DNA of 64,000 bases from DASUPK01 sp963728875 (GTDB lineage: Bacteria > Actinomycetota > Thermoleophilia > Solirubrobacterales > 70-9). Below the pieces are notes generated by a model. It ran no database searches. It worked only from the letters and a program-made list of their open reading frames with translations, and was not told the DNA's origin. Each line of letters opens with the position of its first letter. Positions within the stretch are counted from its first letter, which is position 1. A program made the translations under genes and the position numbers. This document shows, piece after piece, positions 40,768-49,138 of the stretch. The stretch is from positions 434,001-498,000 of the forward strand of contig CAVSLJ010000002.1 of assembly GCA_963728875.1 (NCBI GenBank), written 5' to 3'.

Positions 40768-41703
40768 GTGTCTCGGCTTCGCCGCAGCCTGATCGGGGGG
40801 TCGGTCCTGGTCGGCTGCTTGGTCATGGCAGGAGTGGCTCAGGCCGCGAGCACCACCGTCACCTTCTCCTCGACCGGGGCGGAACAGCTCTTCGCCGTCC
40901 CCGCCGGCGTGACGAGCGTTCACGCCGTCGCGATCGGCGCGCCGGGCGGCATCTTCGCGGGCTCGGGCCCGGGCGGGTCGGGCGGCCTCGCGGTCGCCGA
41001 CCTGGCCGTGAAACCCTCACAGACGCTCTACATCGAGGTCGGCGGCCGAGGCGGTAACGGGAGCACCGTGGGCGGGGCGCCCGGGTTCAATGGCGGCGGG
41101 GCCGGTGGCCACTGCGCCGCGGCGGGCGGCGCCGGGGGCGGAGGCGCCTCTGATATCCGCACCCAGCCGCTCTCGCTTGGAGATCCTTCACTCCTTTCGC
41201 GCCTGGTCGTCGCAGCGGGCGGAGGCGGGAGCGGCGCGGAAGAGGGCAACAACGCCGGCGGCGCTGGCGGCGCGGCGGGCCTCCCGGGTGGGAACGGAGT
41301 CGGGACCGCGGTCGGCGGTCAAGGCGCGACGCCGACGGGAACGGGCCAGGGCGGGGGTAGCGGCGCAGGGGCCGGAGCCATCGGCGCGTTTGGCATCGGC
41401 GGCGCGGGTGGCACGATTGGCGGCCCGGTCAGCTGCGGAGGCGGCGGCGGAGGCGGCGCAGGCCAGTTCGGTGGCGGCGGGGGCAGCAGCGGCAACTTCG
41501 GCATGGATCCGGGCGCCGGAGGAGGCGGCGGCTCGAACGGCGCCGGCGCCGGCGCCTCCAGTCTGCTCTTCGGCATCGACACGACAGGGGTGCCGTCGGT
41601 GACCCTCACCTACACGCCCGCGGCGAAGAAGTGCAAGAAGAAGAAGAAGCATGGGCGGGCCGCTGCCGCCAAGAAGTGCAAGAAAAAGAAGAAGAAGCAC
41701 TGA
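40768..41703 (+). CDS. Glycine-rich secreted protein with Lys/Cys C-terminal tail (paralogue 2)
   Basis: A 311-residue paralogue of the protein at 38636. The signal segment is SLIGGSVLVGCLVMAGVAQA, followed by STTVTFSSTGAEQLFAVPAG and LYIEVGGRGGNGS, a Gly-rich core, then SVTLTYTPAAKKCKKKKKHG and a final KKCKKKKKKH. The two share the order signal, F-A-V-P-x-G-V-T-S-V, L-Y-I-E-V-G-G, Gly-rich core with D-I-R-T, L-T-Y-T-P, Lys/Cys tail. It uses a GTG start. Confidence 0.82.
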   Translation: MSRLRRSLIGGSVLVGCLVMAGVAQAASTTVTFSSTGAEQLFAVPAGVTSVHAVAIGAPGGIFAGSGPGGSGGLAVADLAVKPSQTLYIEVGGRGGNGSTVGGAPGFNGGGAGGHCAAAGGAGGGGASDIRTQPLSLGDPSLLSRLVVAAGGGGSGAEEGNNAGGAGGAAGLPGGNGVGTAVGGQGATPTGTGQGGGSGAGAGAIGAFGIGGAGGTIGGPVSCGGGGGGGAGQFGGGGGSSGNFGMDPGAGGGGGSNGAGAGASSLLFGIDTTGVPSVTLTYTPAAKKCKKKKKHGRAAAAKKCKKKKKKH

Positions 41704-41792
41704 GCCCGCAACCCAGGCCCGCCTACCGGGTTTAGGGGATGACAACAGCAGGCGCTCGGGGGGAGACGGGCCCTCATTACAGGAGGGACATC

Positions 41793-42410
41793 ATGTTCGG
41801 ACGCAAGCTGGGACTGGTCGCCGTCGCGGCGCTGGCCCTGGGTCTCGTTGTGGCGGCGCCGGCCGCGCAGGCGCGGAAGAAGGTCGTCACCAAGACGTTC
41901 GAGGTGGGAGTTGGCGCCCCCGGAGGTGGTGTGGCGATCCCCATCCCGGACGGCGCGGGCCAGGCGACGCAGCTGGCCCGCTCGAGGATCGACGTCAGAG
42001 GCCTCAACCCGCGCGGGAAGATCAAGGACGTCAACGTCGGGGTCCGTGCTCAGCACCCCTTCGCGAAGGACCTCGAGTTCTATCTCGCCACCCCGCGCGG
42101 GGTGATCAACCTCTCGCACGACGTGGGCGGTGACGGCAACAACTACGGGGCGGGTCCCGCGAGCTGCGCCGGCATCTTCACGACGTTCGACAGCGACACT
42201 CCCACCAGCATCGCCACCGATGGGCTGCAGGCGCCGTTCGCCGGTTTCTTCGCCCCGATGGAGAGCCTCAACCTGCTCAACGGGCTCGGTGACAAGAAGG
42301 CGACCAACGCCGGCTGGTCGCTGCTCGCCGAGGACGATGACAACAGCCATCCCGCCGGGACGCTGGAGTGCTGGTACATGACGATCGTCACGACGAACCC
42401 GAGGCATTAG
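41793..42410 (+). CDS. Secreted P/Homo B-like domain protein (paralogue A)
   Basis: A 205-residue exported protein. Signal segment LGLVAVAALALGLVVAAPAA is followed by QARKKVVTKTF. The beta-sandwich resembles the proprotein convertase P domain: RGKIKDVNVGVRAQHPFAKD, LEFYLATPRGVINLSHDVGG, and near the end GTLECWYMTIVT, the usual G-x-L-x-x-W-x-L ending. There is no protease domain. AGGAGG (41781-41786) precedes the ATG. The hairpin at 42434 should terminate it. Confidence 0.82.
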   Translation: MFGRKLGLVAVAALALGLVVAAPAAQARKKVVTKTFEVGVGAPGGGVAIPIPDGAGQATQLARSRIDVRGLNPRGKIKDVNVGVRAQHPFAKDLEFYLATPRGVINLSHDVGGDGNNYGAGPASCAGIFTTFDSDTPTSIATDGLQAPFAGFFAPMESLNLLNGLGDKKATNAGWSLLAEDDDNSHPAGTLECWYMTIVTTNPRH

Positions 42411-42433
42411 GACAGCTGCGCTGACGGAGTGGG

Positions 42434-42455
42434 CGGGGCGCCTTCGGGCGCCCCG
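42434..42455 (+). terminator. 9-bp hairpin with TTCG loop
   Basis: CGGGGCGCC (42434-42442) and GGCGCCCCG (42447-42455) flank a TTCG tetraloop, an unusually stable form. It sits between the P-domain paralogue A gene and yebC and should separate the transcripts. Confidence 0.7.
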
Positions 42456-42490
42456 TCTACGTTTGGGGCGGTACTCCTAGAATCGTCGTC

Positions 42491-43246
42491 ATGTCGGGTC
42501 ACTCGAAGTGGTCATCGATCAAGCACAAGAAGGGCGCGGCCGACGCGAAGCGCGGCAAGCTCTTCACGAAGCTCGCGCGCGCGATCACCGTCGCCGCCCG
42601 TGACGGTGGCGGCAACCCCGAAGCGAACCCTGCGCTCGGACTGGCCGTCCAGAAGGCTCGCGACGCATCGATGCCGAAGGACAACATCCAGCGCGCGATC
42701 GACCGCGGCACCGGCGAGGGCGACGACGCCGCTGCGATCGAGAGCGTCTCGTACGAGGGATACGGCCCGGGCGGTGCGGCCATCCTCGTCGAGACCCTGA
42801 CGGACAACCGCAACCGAACCGGGTCCGAGATACGCCATGCTTTCGAGCGGAACGGTGGGAGCCTTGGTGAACCGGGATCGGTCGCCTGGCAGTTCGAGAA
42901 GCGCGGGGTGATCCTCGTGGACGGCGACCGCTACGGCGAGGACGACCTGATGCCCGCGATCGACGCCGGCGCCGAGGACGTCTCGGAGGACGGGGACCTG
43001 CTCAAGGTCACCACTGCGGCACCGGATCTGGCGGCCGTCCGCTCCGCGCTGGAGTCGGCCGGAGTCGAGGTCCAGTCGGCCGAGCTCTCGATGGAGCCCA
43101 AGTCCACGGTCGAGGTGGGGGAGAGCGATGCCCCGGCGCTGCTCCGCCTGATGGACGCGCTCGAGGAGCACGACGACGTCGACTCCGTGCACGCGAACTT
43201 CGACGTGCCGGAGGAGATTCTCGAGAAGGCCGCAGCCGCCGGCTAG
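42491..43246 (+). CDS. yebC: YebC/PmpR-family transcriptional regulator
   Basis: A 251-residue YebC/TACO1-like protein, thought to act in transcription and in translation of difficult stretches. The N-terminal block is SGHSKWSSIKHKKGAADAKR, then LFTKLARAITVAARDGGGNP and SMPKDNIQRAIDRGTGEGDD. The C-terminal EEHDDVDSVHANFDVPEEI is typical. yebC normally precedes ruvC in Actinobacteria, but here about 4.6 kb of secreted-protein genes separate the two. Its stop is 7 bases from the stop of the convergent gene. Confidence 0.96.
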   Translation: MSGHSKWSSIKHKKGAADAKRGKLFTKLARAITVAARDGGGNPEANPALGLAVQKARDASMPKDNIQRAIDRGTGEGDDAAAIESVSYEGYGPGGAAILVETLTDNRNRTGSEIRHAFERNGGSLGEPGSVAWQFEKRGVILVDGDRYGEDDLMPAIDAGAEDVSEDGDLLKVTTAAPDLAAVRSALESAGVEVQSAELSMEPKSTVEVGESDAPALLRLMDALEEHDDVDSVHANFDVPEEILEKAAAAG

Positions 43247-43253
43247 CGGGCGG

Positions 43254-44237
43254 CTACTTCTTCTTCTTTTTCTTCCTCTTCTTGACCGTGTCCTTCGCGC
43301 AGTACGCGTAGGTGGCGGCGGAGCTGCCCGGCGGCTGCGCTCCGAAGCTCTGCAGGCCGAGGTGCCAGGTGCTGTTGCTCGTCGGCTCGAACTCGTCGAT
43401 GCCGACGACGGGAGGGGATCCCATGTTGGACGGAATCGGGGAGAGGATGAACCCGCCCGAGAGGACATGTTGCTTTGCGGGACAGCTCGCGTCGGCGGAC
43501 GCGCGGGAGTTGCTGCCGAAGGGGACGAGCGCCGAGACCTCGTTGATCGAGCGGCCCTTCGCGTCTCGTTCGCACAGGGCGGAGACGTTGATGTTGCCGC
43601 TGGCCGGGTTGGCGCTGCTCTCGAACGCCGAGATCGTCCACTGATTGAGGGCGGTCCGGCGCGACTGCAGGATCAAGATCCTGAAGGCACCGAAGCCGTT
43701 CACGTACGTGCCGAGGCCCGTGCCGTCGTATCCCGCGCTGACCACGTGCGTTCCGGCGGGACATTGGATCTGCAGGTTGGCGAGGATCCCGGAGGGGACC
43801 GTCGCCGTGCCGCTGACGACCGTCGCGATCTGGCTCAGGTTGTTCGACTCACACCGCGCGACGGCGGTCAGGCTTCCCGACGCAGGTGGAGCCTGGAACG
43901 CATCCGACCTGGCGTTCCAGGCCGTCACACCAACTGGAACCGAGGTGGACGTCTCCGTCCGCAGGCCGCTGTTGTTGCTTGGCTCGTAGTGGGGGGAAAC
44001 GATGTAACCGCCGCCCGAGAGGTGGGTTTTGCCGGCACAGTTGGTGGTCGCGCTGGCTGTGCCTGCTGACGACATCGGGGAGACGGCGGTCGTGCTGATT
44101 GCCGGCACCGGGTTCTTCTTCTTTTTCTTCTTGGCGACCGCCGGCGAGGCGACACCGAGGAAAAGCATCGCAGCGAGCGCCGCGATGCCGATCAGACCGA
44201 GGCGCCTGCCGAATCGGGCCTTCTCCCTCCCTCGCAT
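43254..44237 (-). CDS. Secreted repeat protein with basic tails
   Basis: A 327-residue exported protein. The signal peptide (LGLIGIAALAAMLFLGVASP) ends in AVAKKKKKKN. Three internal repeats share the pattern C-x(3)-T/Q-H-x-x-S-x-G: NCAGKTHLSGGGY, QCPAGTHVVSAGYD and SCPAKQHVLSGGF, each followed by a S/N-rich beta-like stretch with W or Y (AWNARSDAF, NQWTISAFE, TWHLGLQSF). It ends YAYCAKDTVKKRKKKKKKK. The ATG at 44237 gives a proper signal peptide. No known enzyme; disulfide-linked repeats are likely. Confidence 0.78.
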   Translation of the reverse strand: MRGREKARFGRRLGLIGIAALAAMLFLGVASPAVAKKKKKKNPVPAISTTAVSPMSSAGTASATTNCAGKTHLSGGGYIVSPHYEPSNNSGLRTETSTSVPVGVTAWNARSDAFQAPPASGSLTAVARCESNNLSQIATVVSGTATVPSGILANLQIQCPAGTHVVSAGYDGTGLGTYVNGFGAFRILILQSRRTALNQWTISAFESSANPASGNINVSALCERDAKGRSINEVSALVPFGSNSRASADASCPAKQHVLSGGFILSPIPSNMGSPPVVGIDEFEPTSNSTWHLGLQSFGAQPPGSSAATYAYCAKDTVKKRKKKKKK

Positions 44238-44338
44238 CGCGGCGATCCTATCGCTTGCGACCCGCCGAATCCCGGCATAGAGTTCCGACCCATCCGGGCG
44301 ACAGGGAGACCCGGACCTAGACGGGAGGTGCCCCTCGA

Positions 44339-45001
44339 ATGAACGCAAGACGATCTCGGCTCGCGGTGATCGGTGTCCTCGCTCTGGCGGTCTGTGTCGC
44401 CGTCAGCCTGGCCGCCGGAACCGCGGAGGCGAAGAAGGGCAAGAAGAAGCGTCTCACCGGAATCACGGTCAGCAGGATCACGCCGACCGCGATCCCCGCC
44501 GGAGACGGGACCAACGCGGTGGCCGGGGTGGCCTCAGTGCCGCTCACGGTGGGCAAGAAGGCCAAGGGCAGGGTGGTTAGCCCCAACTCGCTGTCCGTGA
44601 CCTACCAGTTGACCGATCCGGCGGCGCACCTCGACGACATCGACATCAAGGTCACCGCGCCGGGCGGTCGCACCGTCTTCCTCGACAACCCCGCAGTGTT
44701 CTTCGCTGGGGGGGATACGGTGACCACGGTCGGGCCCCTGACCGAGTCGCCGGACTCGTCAACGGGCTTCTGCTTCCCGAACCCGGCCCCACCGCCGGCC
44801 GGATGCCCGGACGGCGACCCGGACAACTCGCTTGCACCGCCCTGGGCCGGTACGGCGAGGCTTCTCGCTCTCGCCAACTTCGCCGGTCTCGGCGCGAGGG
44901 GAACCTGGACGGTCAAGGCGCTGAACTTCAGTACGCGGGACACGCACGTGCTGAGCTCGGTGAGCATTCACATGAATCTGATCGCCAAGCCCGCGGGTTA
45001 G
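44339..45001 (+). CDS. Secreted P/Homo B-like domain protein (paralogue B)
   Basis: A 220-residue exported protein. The signal segment RLAVIGVLALAVCVAVSLAA is followed by GTAEAKKGKKKRL. The beta-sandwich has LTDPAAHLDDIDIKVTAPGG, VFLDNPAVFFAGGDTVTTVG, and the closing GARGTWTVKALNFSTRDTHV, then LSSVSIHMNL. It has two cysteines (CFPNPAPPPAGC). It is the most divergent paralogue of the array and starts 101 bases from the divergent repeat-protein gene. Confidence 0.8.
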   Translation: MNARRSRLAVIGVLALAVCVAVSLAAGTAEAKKGKKKRLTGITVSRITPTAIPAGDGTNAVAGVASVPLTVGKKAKGRVVSPNSLSVTYQLTDPAAHLDDIDIKVTAPGGRTVFLDNPAVFFAGGDTVTTVGPLTESPDSSTGFCFPNPAPPPAGCPDGDPDNSLAPPWAGTARLLALANFAGLGARGTWTVKALNFSTRDTHVLSSVSIHMNLIAKPAG

Positions 45002-45077
45002 AGTCCCTGAATCCGGGCGGTCTGTGGGTTGGGAGAAGCGGGCGGGTCCCGGAAGTCAGACACAGGGGAGGTCCCGA

Positions 45078-45701
45078 ATGGCAAGGAAGCGTTCTCGCCT
45101 GGCGTTGCTGGGGGCGCTGACGGTCGTGCTCACCGTCACCGTCGGTCTCGTCTCGGGCGGCGTCGCCGACGCGAAGAAAAAGAAGAAGAAGAAGAGCGCC
45201 AACGTCGCCTCCGTGAGCAGGGCGGTCAACGCGCAGATCCCGGATCGCGGGCCCGGAGCGGCCGGTCAGTACGGGCGGCTCGACACCGTCCTCACGGTCG
45301 GCAAGAAGTTCAAGGGCAAGACGGTCGGCGTCCTCGAGTTCACCTTCCAGACGACCGGCGACGCCGTCAACTCGGGCGGCGATCTCCAGTTCGACATCAC
45401 CGCCCCGAACGGCTACAGGCTCCCGGGCGACTGGTGGGACAACAGCATCGGCGGGCAGTCGATCGGTCCGCTGACGATCACTCCGAACTCGCCCCTGCGG
45501 ACGTGCAACACGGCTACCCCGCCCTGCGCGAGTCCGTTCCAGACGCTGAACCGGCCGTTCGCCGGGACAGCCGGCGACAATGTGTTCGCCTGGTTCAGAG
45601 GGCTCCCGATGAGGGGCAACTGGACGGTCACCGCGCTCGACACGGGCGTCGGGGACACCAGCATCCTCAACTCCGTGGCGCTCAAGATCACGGCGGCTTA
45701 G
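45078..45701 (+). CDS. Secreted P/Homo B-like domain protein (paralogue C)
   Basis: A 207-residue exported protein with signal segment LALLGALTVVLTVTVGLVSG, then VADAKKKKKKKSANVASVSR. The domain includes FQTTGDAVNSGGDLQFDITA, PNGYRLPGDWWDNSIGGQSI, GPLTITPNSP and the closing MRGNWTVTALDTGVGDTSIL. Two cysteines lie in the TCNTATPPC loop. GGGAGG precedes the ATG. The hairpin at 45722 follows the stop. Confidence 0.82.
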   Translation: MARKRSRLALLGALTVVLTVTVGLVSGGVADAKKKKKKKSANVASVSRAVNAQIPDRGPGAAGQYGRLDTVLTVGKKFKGKTVGVLEFTFQTTGDAVNSGGDLQFDITAPNGYRLPGDWWDNSIGGQSIGPLTITPNSPLRTCNTATPPCASPFQTLNRPFAGTAGDNVFAWFRGLPMRGNWTVTALDTGVGDTSILNSVALKITAA

Positions 45702-45721
45702 CGGCCGGCACAGGTCGGGTG

Positions 45722-45745
45722 AAGGGCCGCCTCCGGGCGGCCCTT
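45722..45745 (+). terminator. 10-bp hairpin after P-domain paralogue C
   Basis: AAGGGCCGCC (45722-45731) and GGCGGCCCTT (45736-45745) with a TCCG loop, followed by TCGCG. The arm AAGGGCCGCC also occurs in the 34681 hairpin, suggesting a shared terminator design. Confidence 0.65.
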
Positions 45746-45817
45746 TCGCGTCCGCAGGTCGTTCGTCCAGGGCCGGGGTTGACCGGCCCAGCTCGCAGCG
45801 AATACTGTCTCGCCGGG

Positions 45818-46459
45818 ATGAGGACCGGGGAATCGCGCCTCGCGCTGTTCGGAATCCTTGTGCTCGGGCTGATCGTCGCCATGAGCGGCGGCGGTGCCCA
45901 GGCGAAGAAGAGGGGCAAGTCGGGGGGCACCGCCGACGTCACGACGCAGGTGAACGCCGCGATCCCCGACGCGGTCGGGAACACCCGGGGGCTGCTCACC
46001 TCGACCATCGAGATCGGCGGAAAGCGGTTCAGGGGGACCAGAGTGCGCGACGTCAACGTCACCGTGCAGACGACCGGCACCATCTCGTCCTCGGCTCAGG
46101 ACCTGCAGGCGCGACTGACCGCGCCAAATGGGGCCACCGCCTGGCTCTTCGCCGGGCTGAGCGGGCAGTCGATCGGGCCGCTCACCCTCGACGACCAGTC
46201 GCCGACCTTCCTCAACATCGGCTCGACGCCGCAGGACAACATCCCCGGGGCGCTCGGCCTGCCGTACGCCGGCATCGCGCAGCCCGACTGCCTGGAGGCC
46301 CGCGGCGGCTGTCCGCTCGGGGTGATGAACGACACCCCGGCGCGCGGCACCTGGACACTTCGGACCTACGACACCTCCGGCGCGACCCCCGGCCGGACGA
46401 GCACACTCAACTTCTGGCGGCTCAGGGTCGTCGCCGGCATGCCGTACAGGACGAAGTGA
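45818..46459 (+). CDS. Secreted P/Homo B-like domain protein (paralogue D)
   Basis: A 213-residue exported protein. Signal segment SRLALFGILVLGLIVAMSGG, then QAKKRGKSGGTADVTTQVNA. The domain reads RVRDVNVTVQTTGTISSSAQ, DLQARLTAPNGATAWLFAGL, SGQSIGPLTLDDQSPTFL, a loop with two cysteines (PDCLEARGGCP), and the closing ARGTWTLRTYDTSG...TLNFWRLRVVAG. The GTG of the next gene overlaps its TGA, so D and E are translationally coupled. Confidence 0.83.
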   Translation: MRTGESRLALFGILVLGLIVAMSGGGAQAKKRGKSGGTADVTTQVNAAIPDAVGNTRGLLTSTIEIGGKRFRGTRVRDVNVTVQTTGTISSSAQDLQARLTAPNGATAWLFAGLSGQSIGPLTLDDQSPTFLNIGSTPQDNIPGALGLPYAGIAQPDCLEARGGCPLGVMNDTPARGTWTLRTYDTSGATPGRTSTLNFWRLRVVAGMPYRTK

Positions 46460-47136
46460 GCACGCGGACGAGATCCAGGAACCTCGCCCGCCGGGGCCCG
46501 ATCGGCGTCCTCGCCATCGCCGTGGCCGCGGCGCTGGGGTCCGCGTTCACCGAGATCGCCGTGGCGAAGAAGAAGGCCGGAGGCACGGTCAACATCACGC
46601 GAATCATCAACGGACCGATCCCCGACGCCCAGGCGGGCGCCCCGTCAACGACCTGGGGCCGGCTCACCTCCACGATCAACGTCGGCAAGCGCTTCAAGGG
46701 CACCAGGATCCGAGACGTCAACGTCACCTTTCAGACGACGGGCGCCGGCATCAACTCGGCGAGGGACCTCCTCATCACGTTGACTTCCCCCAACGGGTCC
46801 TCGACCGTCCTATTCGGCTTTCCGGGCGGAGGCCGCTCGGTCGGCCCACTCACGGTCGACGACGAATCGGTGAACGCCCTCCAGGCGACGGACACAACGC
46901 CGCCCTCCGACCCTCCCAGGGACTCGACCCATCTGGCGGACCCATGGGTCGGGACGGCGCAGCCGTACTGCTTCCAAGCCGCGGGAGGCTGTCCCCTCGC
47001 CCTGCTGGACAACGGCCCGGCGAAGGGCGGCTGGACGCTCACAGTCTGGGATTCAGACACCGTCGCGGACCAGACCAGCATCCTCAACTTCTGGCGGTTG
47101 AACGTCGTGACCGGCAAACCCTTCGCAACCGGGTGA
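46456..47136 (+). CDS. Secreted P/Homo B-like domain protein (paralogue E)
   Basis: A 226-residue exported protein, GTG start overlapping the D stop by 4 bases. Signal segment GPIGVLAIAVAAALGSAFTE, then IAVAKKKAGGTVNITRIING. The domain reads RIRDVNVTFQTTGAGINSAR, DLLITLTSPNGSSTVLFGFP, RSVGPLTVDDESV, the loop AQPYCFQAAGGCPL, and GGWTLTVWDSDTVADQTSIL, then NFWRLNVVTG. It is closest to paralogues D and F, which suggests a recent duplication. Confidence 0.83.
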   Translation: MSTRTRSRNLARRGPIGVLAIAVAAALGSAFTEIAVAKKKAGGTVNITRIINGPIPDAQAGAPSTTWGRLTSTINVGKRFKGTRIRDVNVTFQTTGAGINSARDLLITLTSPNGSSTVLFGFPGGGRSVGPLTVDDESVNALQATDTTPPSDPPRDSTHLADPWVGTAQPYCFQAAGGCPLALLDNGPAKGGWTLTVWDSDTVADQTSILNFWRLNVVTGKPFATG

Positions 47137-47145
47137 CGAGCGTCG

Positions 47146-47781
47146 ATGAATAGGGCAACTTCGCGCGCTGCTCGGACGGGAACCCTGGCCCTGGTGCTCA
47201 TCCTGCTCGTCGGGGCGTTGTTCGCCGATCTCGCCGATGCCAAGAAGAAGGGTGGCGGGACCGTGAACATCACCAGGCAGGTCGGCCTGCCTGTCCCCGA
47301 CGCGACGGCGACGTCCAACGGCGTGCTCACCTCGACGATCCGGGTCGGGGGCAAGAGGTTCAAGGGCACCGTGATCCGGGACGTGAACGCGACGCTCCAG
47401 ACGACGGGCTCGGCGGCCCAGTCCGCGAGCCAGATCGATGCTCGCCTCAGCGCTCCGAACGGGATGACGACCTGGTTGCTCGGCGGCAATCTCGCCGGGC
47501 AATCGATCGGGCCTCTCACGCTCGACGATGAGTCGCCCAATTATCTCGGCGGGACCGCGCCGCGCGACCCGACTGACCTGGTCTCTCCTTACATCGGCAC
47601 CGCGCAACCGGATTGCTTCTCGGACCAGGGGGTCTGCACTCTCTGGCCGATGGATGGCGGCCCCGCGAGGGGGACCTGGACGCTTCGGGTCTACGACATC
47701 GACGACGCGCCCCTCGCGACGAGCATTCTCAATCTCTGGCGCCTGACCGTGGCGACGGGCAAGCCCTACAGGACCAGATAG
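47146..47781 (+). CDS. Secreted P/Homo B-like domain protein (paralogue F)
   Basis: A 211-residue exported protein. Signal segment TGTLALVLILLVGALFADLA, then DAKKKGGGTVNITRQVGLPV. The domain reads VIRDVNATLQTTGSAAQSAS, QIDARLSAPNGMTTWLLGGN, LAGQSIGPLTLDDESP, the loop AQPDCFSDQGVCTL, and ARGTWTLRVYDIDDAPLATS, then ILNLWRLTVATGKPYR. It is the last gene of the array, 85 bases before ruvC. Confidence 0.83.
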   Translation: MNRATSRAARTGTLALVLILLVGALFADLADAKKKGGGTVNITRQVGLPVPDATATSNGVLTSTIRVGGKRFKGTVIRDVNATLQTTGSAAQSASQIDARLSAPNGMTTWLLGGNLAGQSIGPLTLDDESPNYLGGTAPRDPTDLVSPYIGTAQPDCFSDQGVCTLWPMDGGPARGTWTLRVYDIDDAPLATSILNLWRLTVATGKPYRTR

Positions 47782-47866
47782 CCGCCTGATGATCTTCCCA
47801 ATCTGTCCGGGAAGGTGTTTCCGGGCCGTTAAAGGACATCCGGATGCCGAGCGAGAATGATCACGC

Positions 47867-48418
47867 GTGATCGTCATCGGTATCGATCCGGGTACTGCCA
47901 ACACCGGATTCGGCGTGGTTCGCACGTCCGGTGAGCGGATGGTCGCGCTCGACGGCGGGGTCATCGAGACCCCCTCCGATCTGCCCGTCGAGCAGAGGCT
48001 CACCCGGCTGCACGACTCGCTCGGTGAACTGATCCGCTGGCACGAGCCCAGGGCGATGGCGCTCGAGGACCTCTTCTTCGGCAAGAACGTCGCCTCGGCC
48101 TTGAGCGTGGGCGAGGCGCGGGGGGTCGTCATGCTGGCCGCCGCCAGGCAGAATCTCGCCTGCTTCGACTACACGCCACAGGCGGTCAAGAAGGCCGTCT
48201 GCGGCTCCGGTTCGGCCGACAAGGGCCAGGTGCAGCGCATGGTTGCGAGCCTCTTGGGCCTGCCCGAGCCACCGGCGCCGGACCACGCGGCGGACGCCTT
48301 CGCGGTGGCGATCTGTCACGCCGGCACGGCCGGTGCGCGAAACGCCCTCTCGTCTTTCGGGCGGGCTCCCGTCGGCACGACGGCGGCTCTCGCGGCGCGT
48401 CAGCGTTTGGCCGGCTAA
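47867..48418 (+). CDS. ruvC: Crossover junction endodeoxyribonuclease RuvC
   Basis: A 183-residue Holliday-junction resolvase. The catalytic acidic residues are Asp7 (IGIDPGTANTG), Glu67 (AMALEDLFFGKN) and the DHAADAFAVA pair near the end. The central FGKNVASALSVGEARGVVML block is typical. It uses a GTG start. It is the first gene of ruvCAB, where RuvA and RuvB drive branch migration. Confidence 0.96.
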   Translation: MIVIGIDPGTANTGFGVVRTSGERMVALDGGVIETPSDLPVEQRLTRLHDSLGELIRWHEPRAMALEDLFFGKNVASALSVGEARGVVMLAAARQNLACFDYTPQAVKKAVCGSGSADKGQVQRMVASLLGLPEPPAPDHAADAFAVAICHAGTAGARNALSSFGRAPVGTTAALAARQRLAG

Positions 48419-48498
48419 CGCCCACCTCATCAATCGGGTCGCGCCTGCGGCGCGCCCTCGCGTAAAGGCATCCGGGCCGCAGCGCAGAATCACGAGGC

Positions 48499-49098
48499 AT
48501 GATCGCCTCCGTCAGCGGAGAGGTTCTGGTGCGCCGCCCCGACTACGTCGTGATCGACGCGAGCGGCGTCGGTTACCGCCTCGCCGTCTCGGCCGAGACG
48601 CTCAAGGCCGTGCCCGCGCGGGGCAAGCACACCGCGCTGCACGCCCACCTGGTCGCCCGCGAGGACTCGCTCAGCCTCTACGGCTTCGCCAGCGAGGAGG
48701 AGCGCGATCTCTTCCTGCACCTGATCTCGGTCGGGGGCGTCGGGCCGAAGGTGGCGATGGCGGTGCTCTCGGGAGGGACCGTGCGAGAGCTGCTGCGCGC
48801 GATCGCCGCCGGTGACGCGAAGCGCTTTCAGGCCGTCCCGGGAGTCGGCAAGCGGACGGCGGAGCGGATCATCGTCGAGCTCCGCGAGAAGGTGGCCGGG
48901 GAGATCGAGGGCGACGCCGACGGCGCCGCACTCGCCGGCGACGAGGAGGACCCGCGATCGCTCGCGCGCGAGGGCCTGCTCAACCTCGGCTACACACCGC
49001 CCGAGGCCGAGAAGCTGCTCTCCAAGGCAGCCGGCGAGAGCCCAGAGGAGATCGTGCAGTCGGCGCTGCGCAGCGCGGCGGGGGCGAAGGCGGCGTGA
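48499..49098 (+). CDS. ruvA: Holliday junction branch migration protein RuvA
   Basis: A 199-residue junction-binding protein. The N-terminal OB domain starts IASVSGEVLVRRPDYVVIDA and continues with GVGYRLAVS. The two helix-hairpin-helix motifs are ISVGGVGPKVAMAVLS and AVPGVGKRTAERIIVELREK. The C-terminal RuvB-binding domain has ARAGLLNLGYTPPEAEKLL-like helices (EGLLNLGYTPPEAEKLLSKA). It sits 80 bases after ruvC. Confidence 0.96.
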   Translation: MIASVSGEVLVRRPDYVVIDASGVGYRLAVSAETLKAVPARGKHTALHAHLVAREDSLSLYGFASEEERDLFLHLISVGGVGPKVAMAVLSGGTVRELLRAIAAGDAKRFQAVPGVGKRTAERIIVELREKVAGEIEGDADGAALAGDEEDPRSLAREGLLNLGYTPPEAEKLLSKAAGESPEEIVQSALRSAAGAKAA

Positions 49099-49138
49099 TT
49101 CGCGTAGCCCCCGGACGCGAAGCGGAGGAGGCGGAGCG

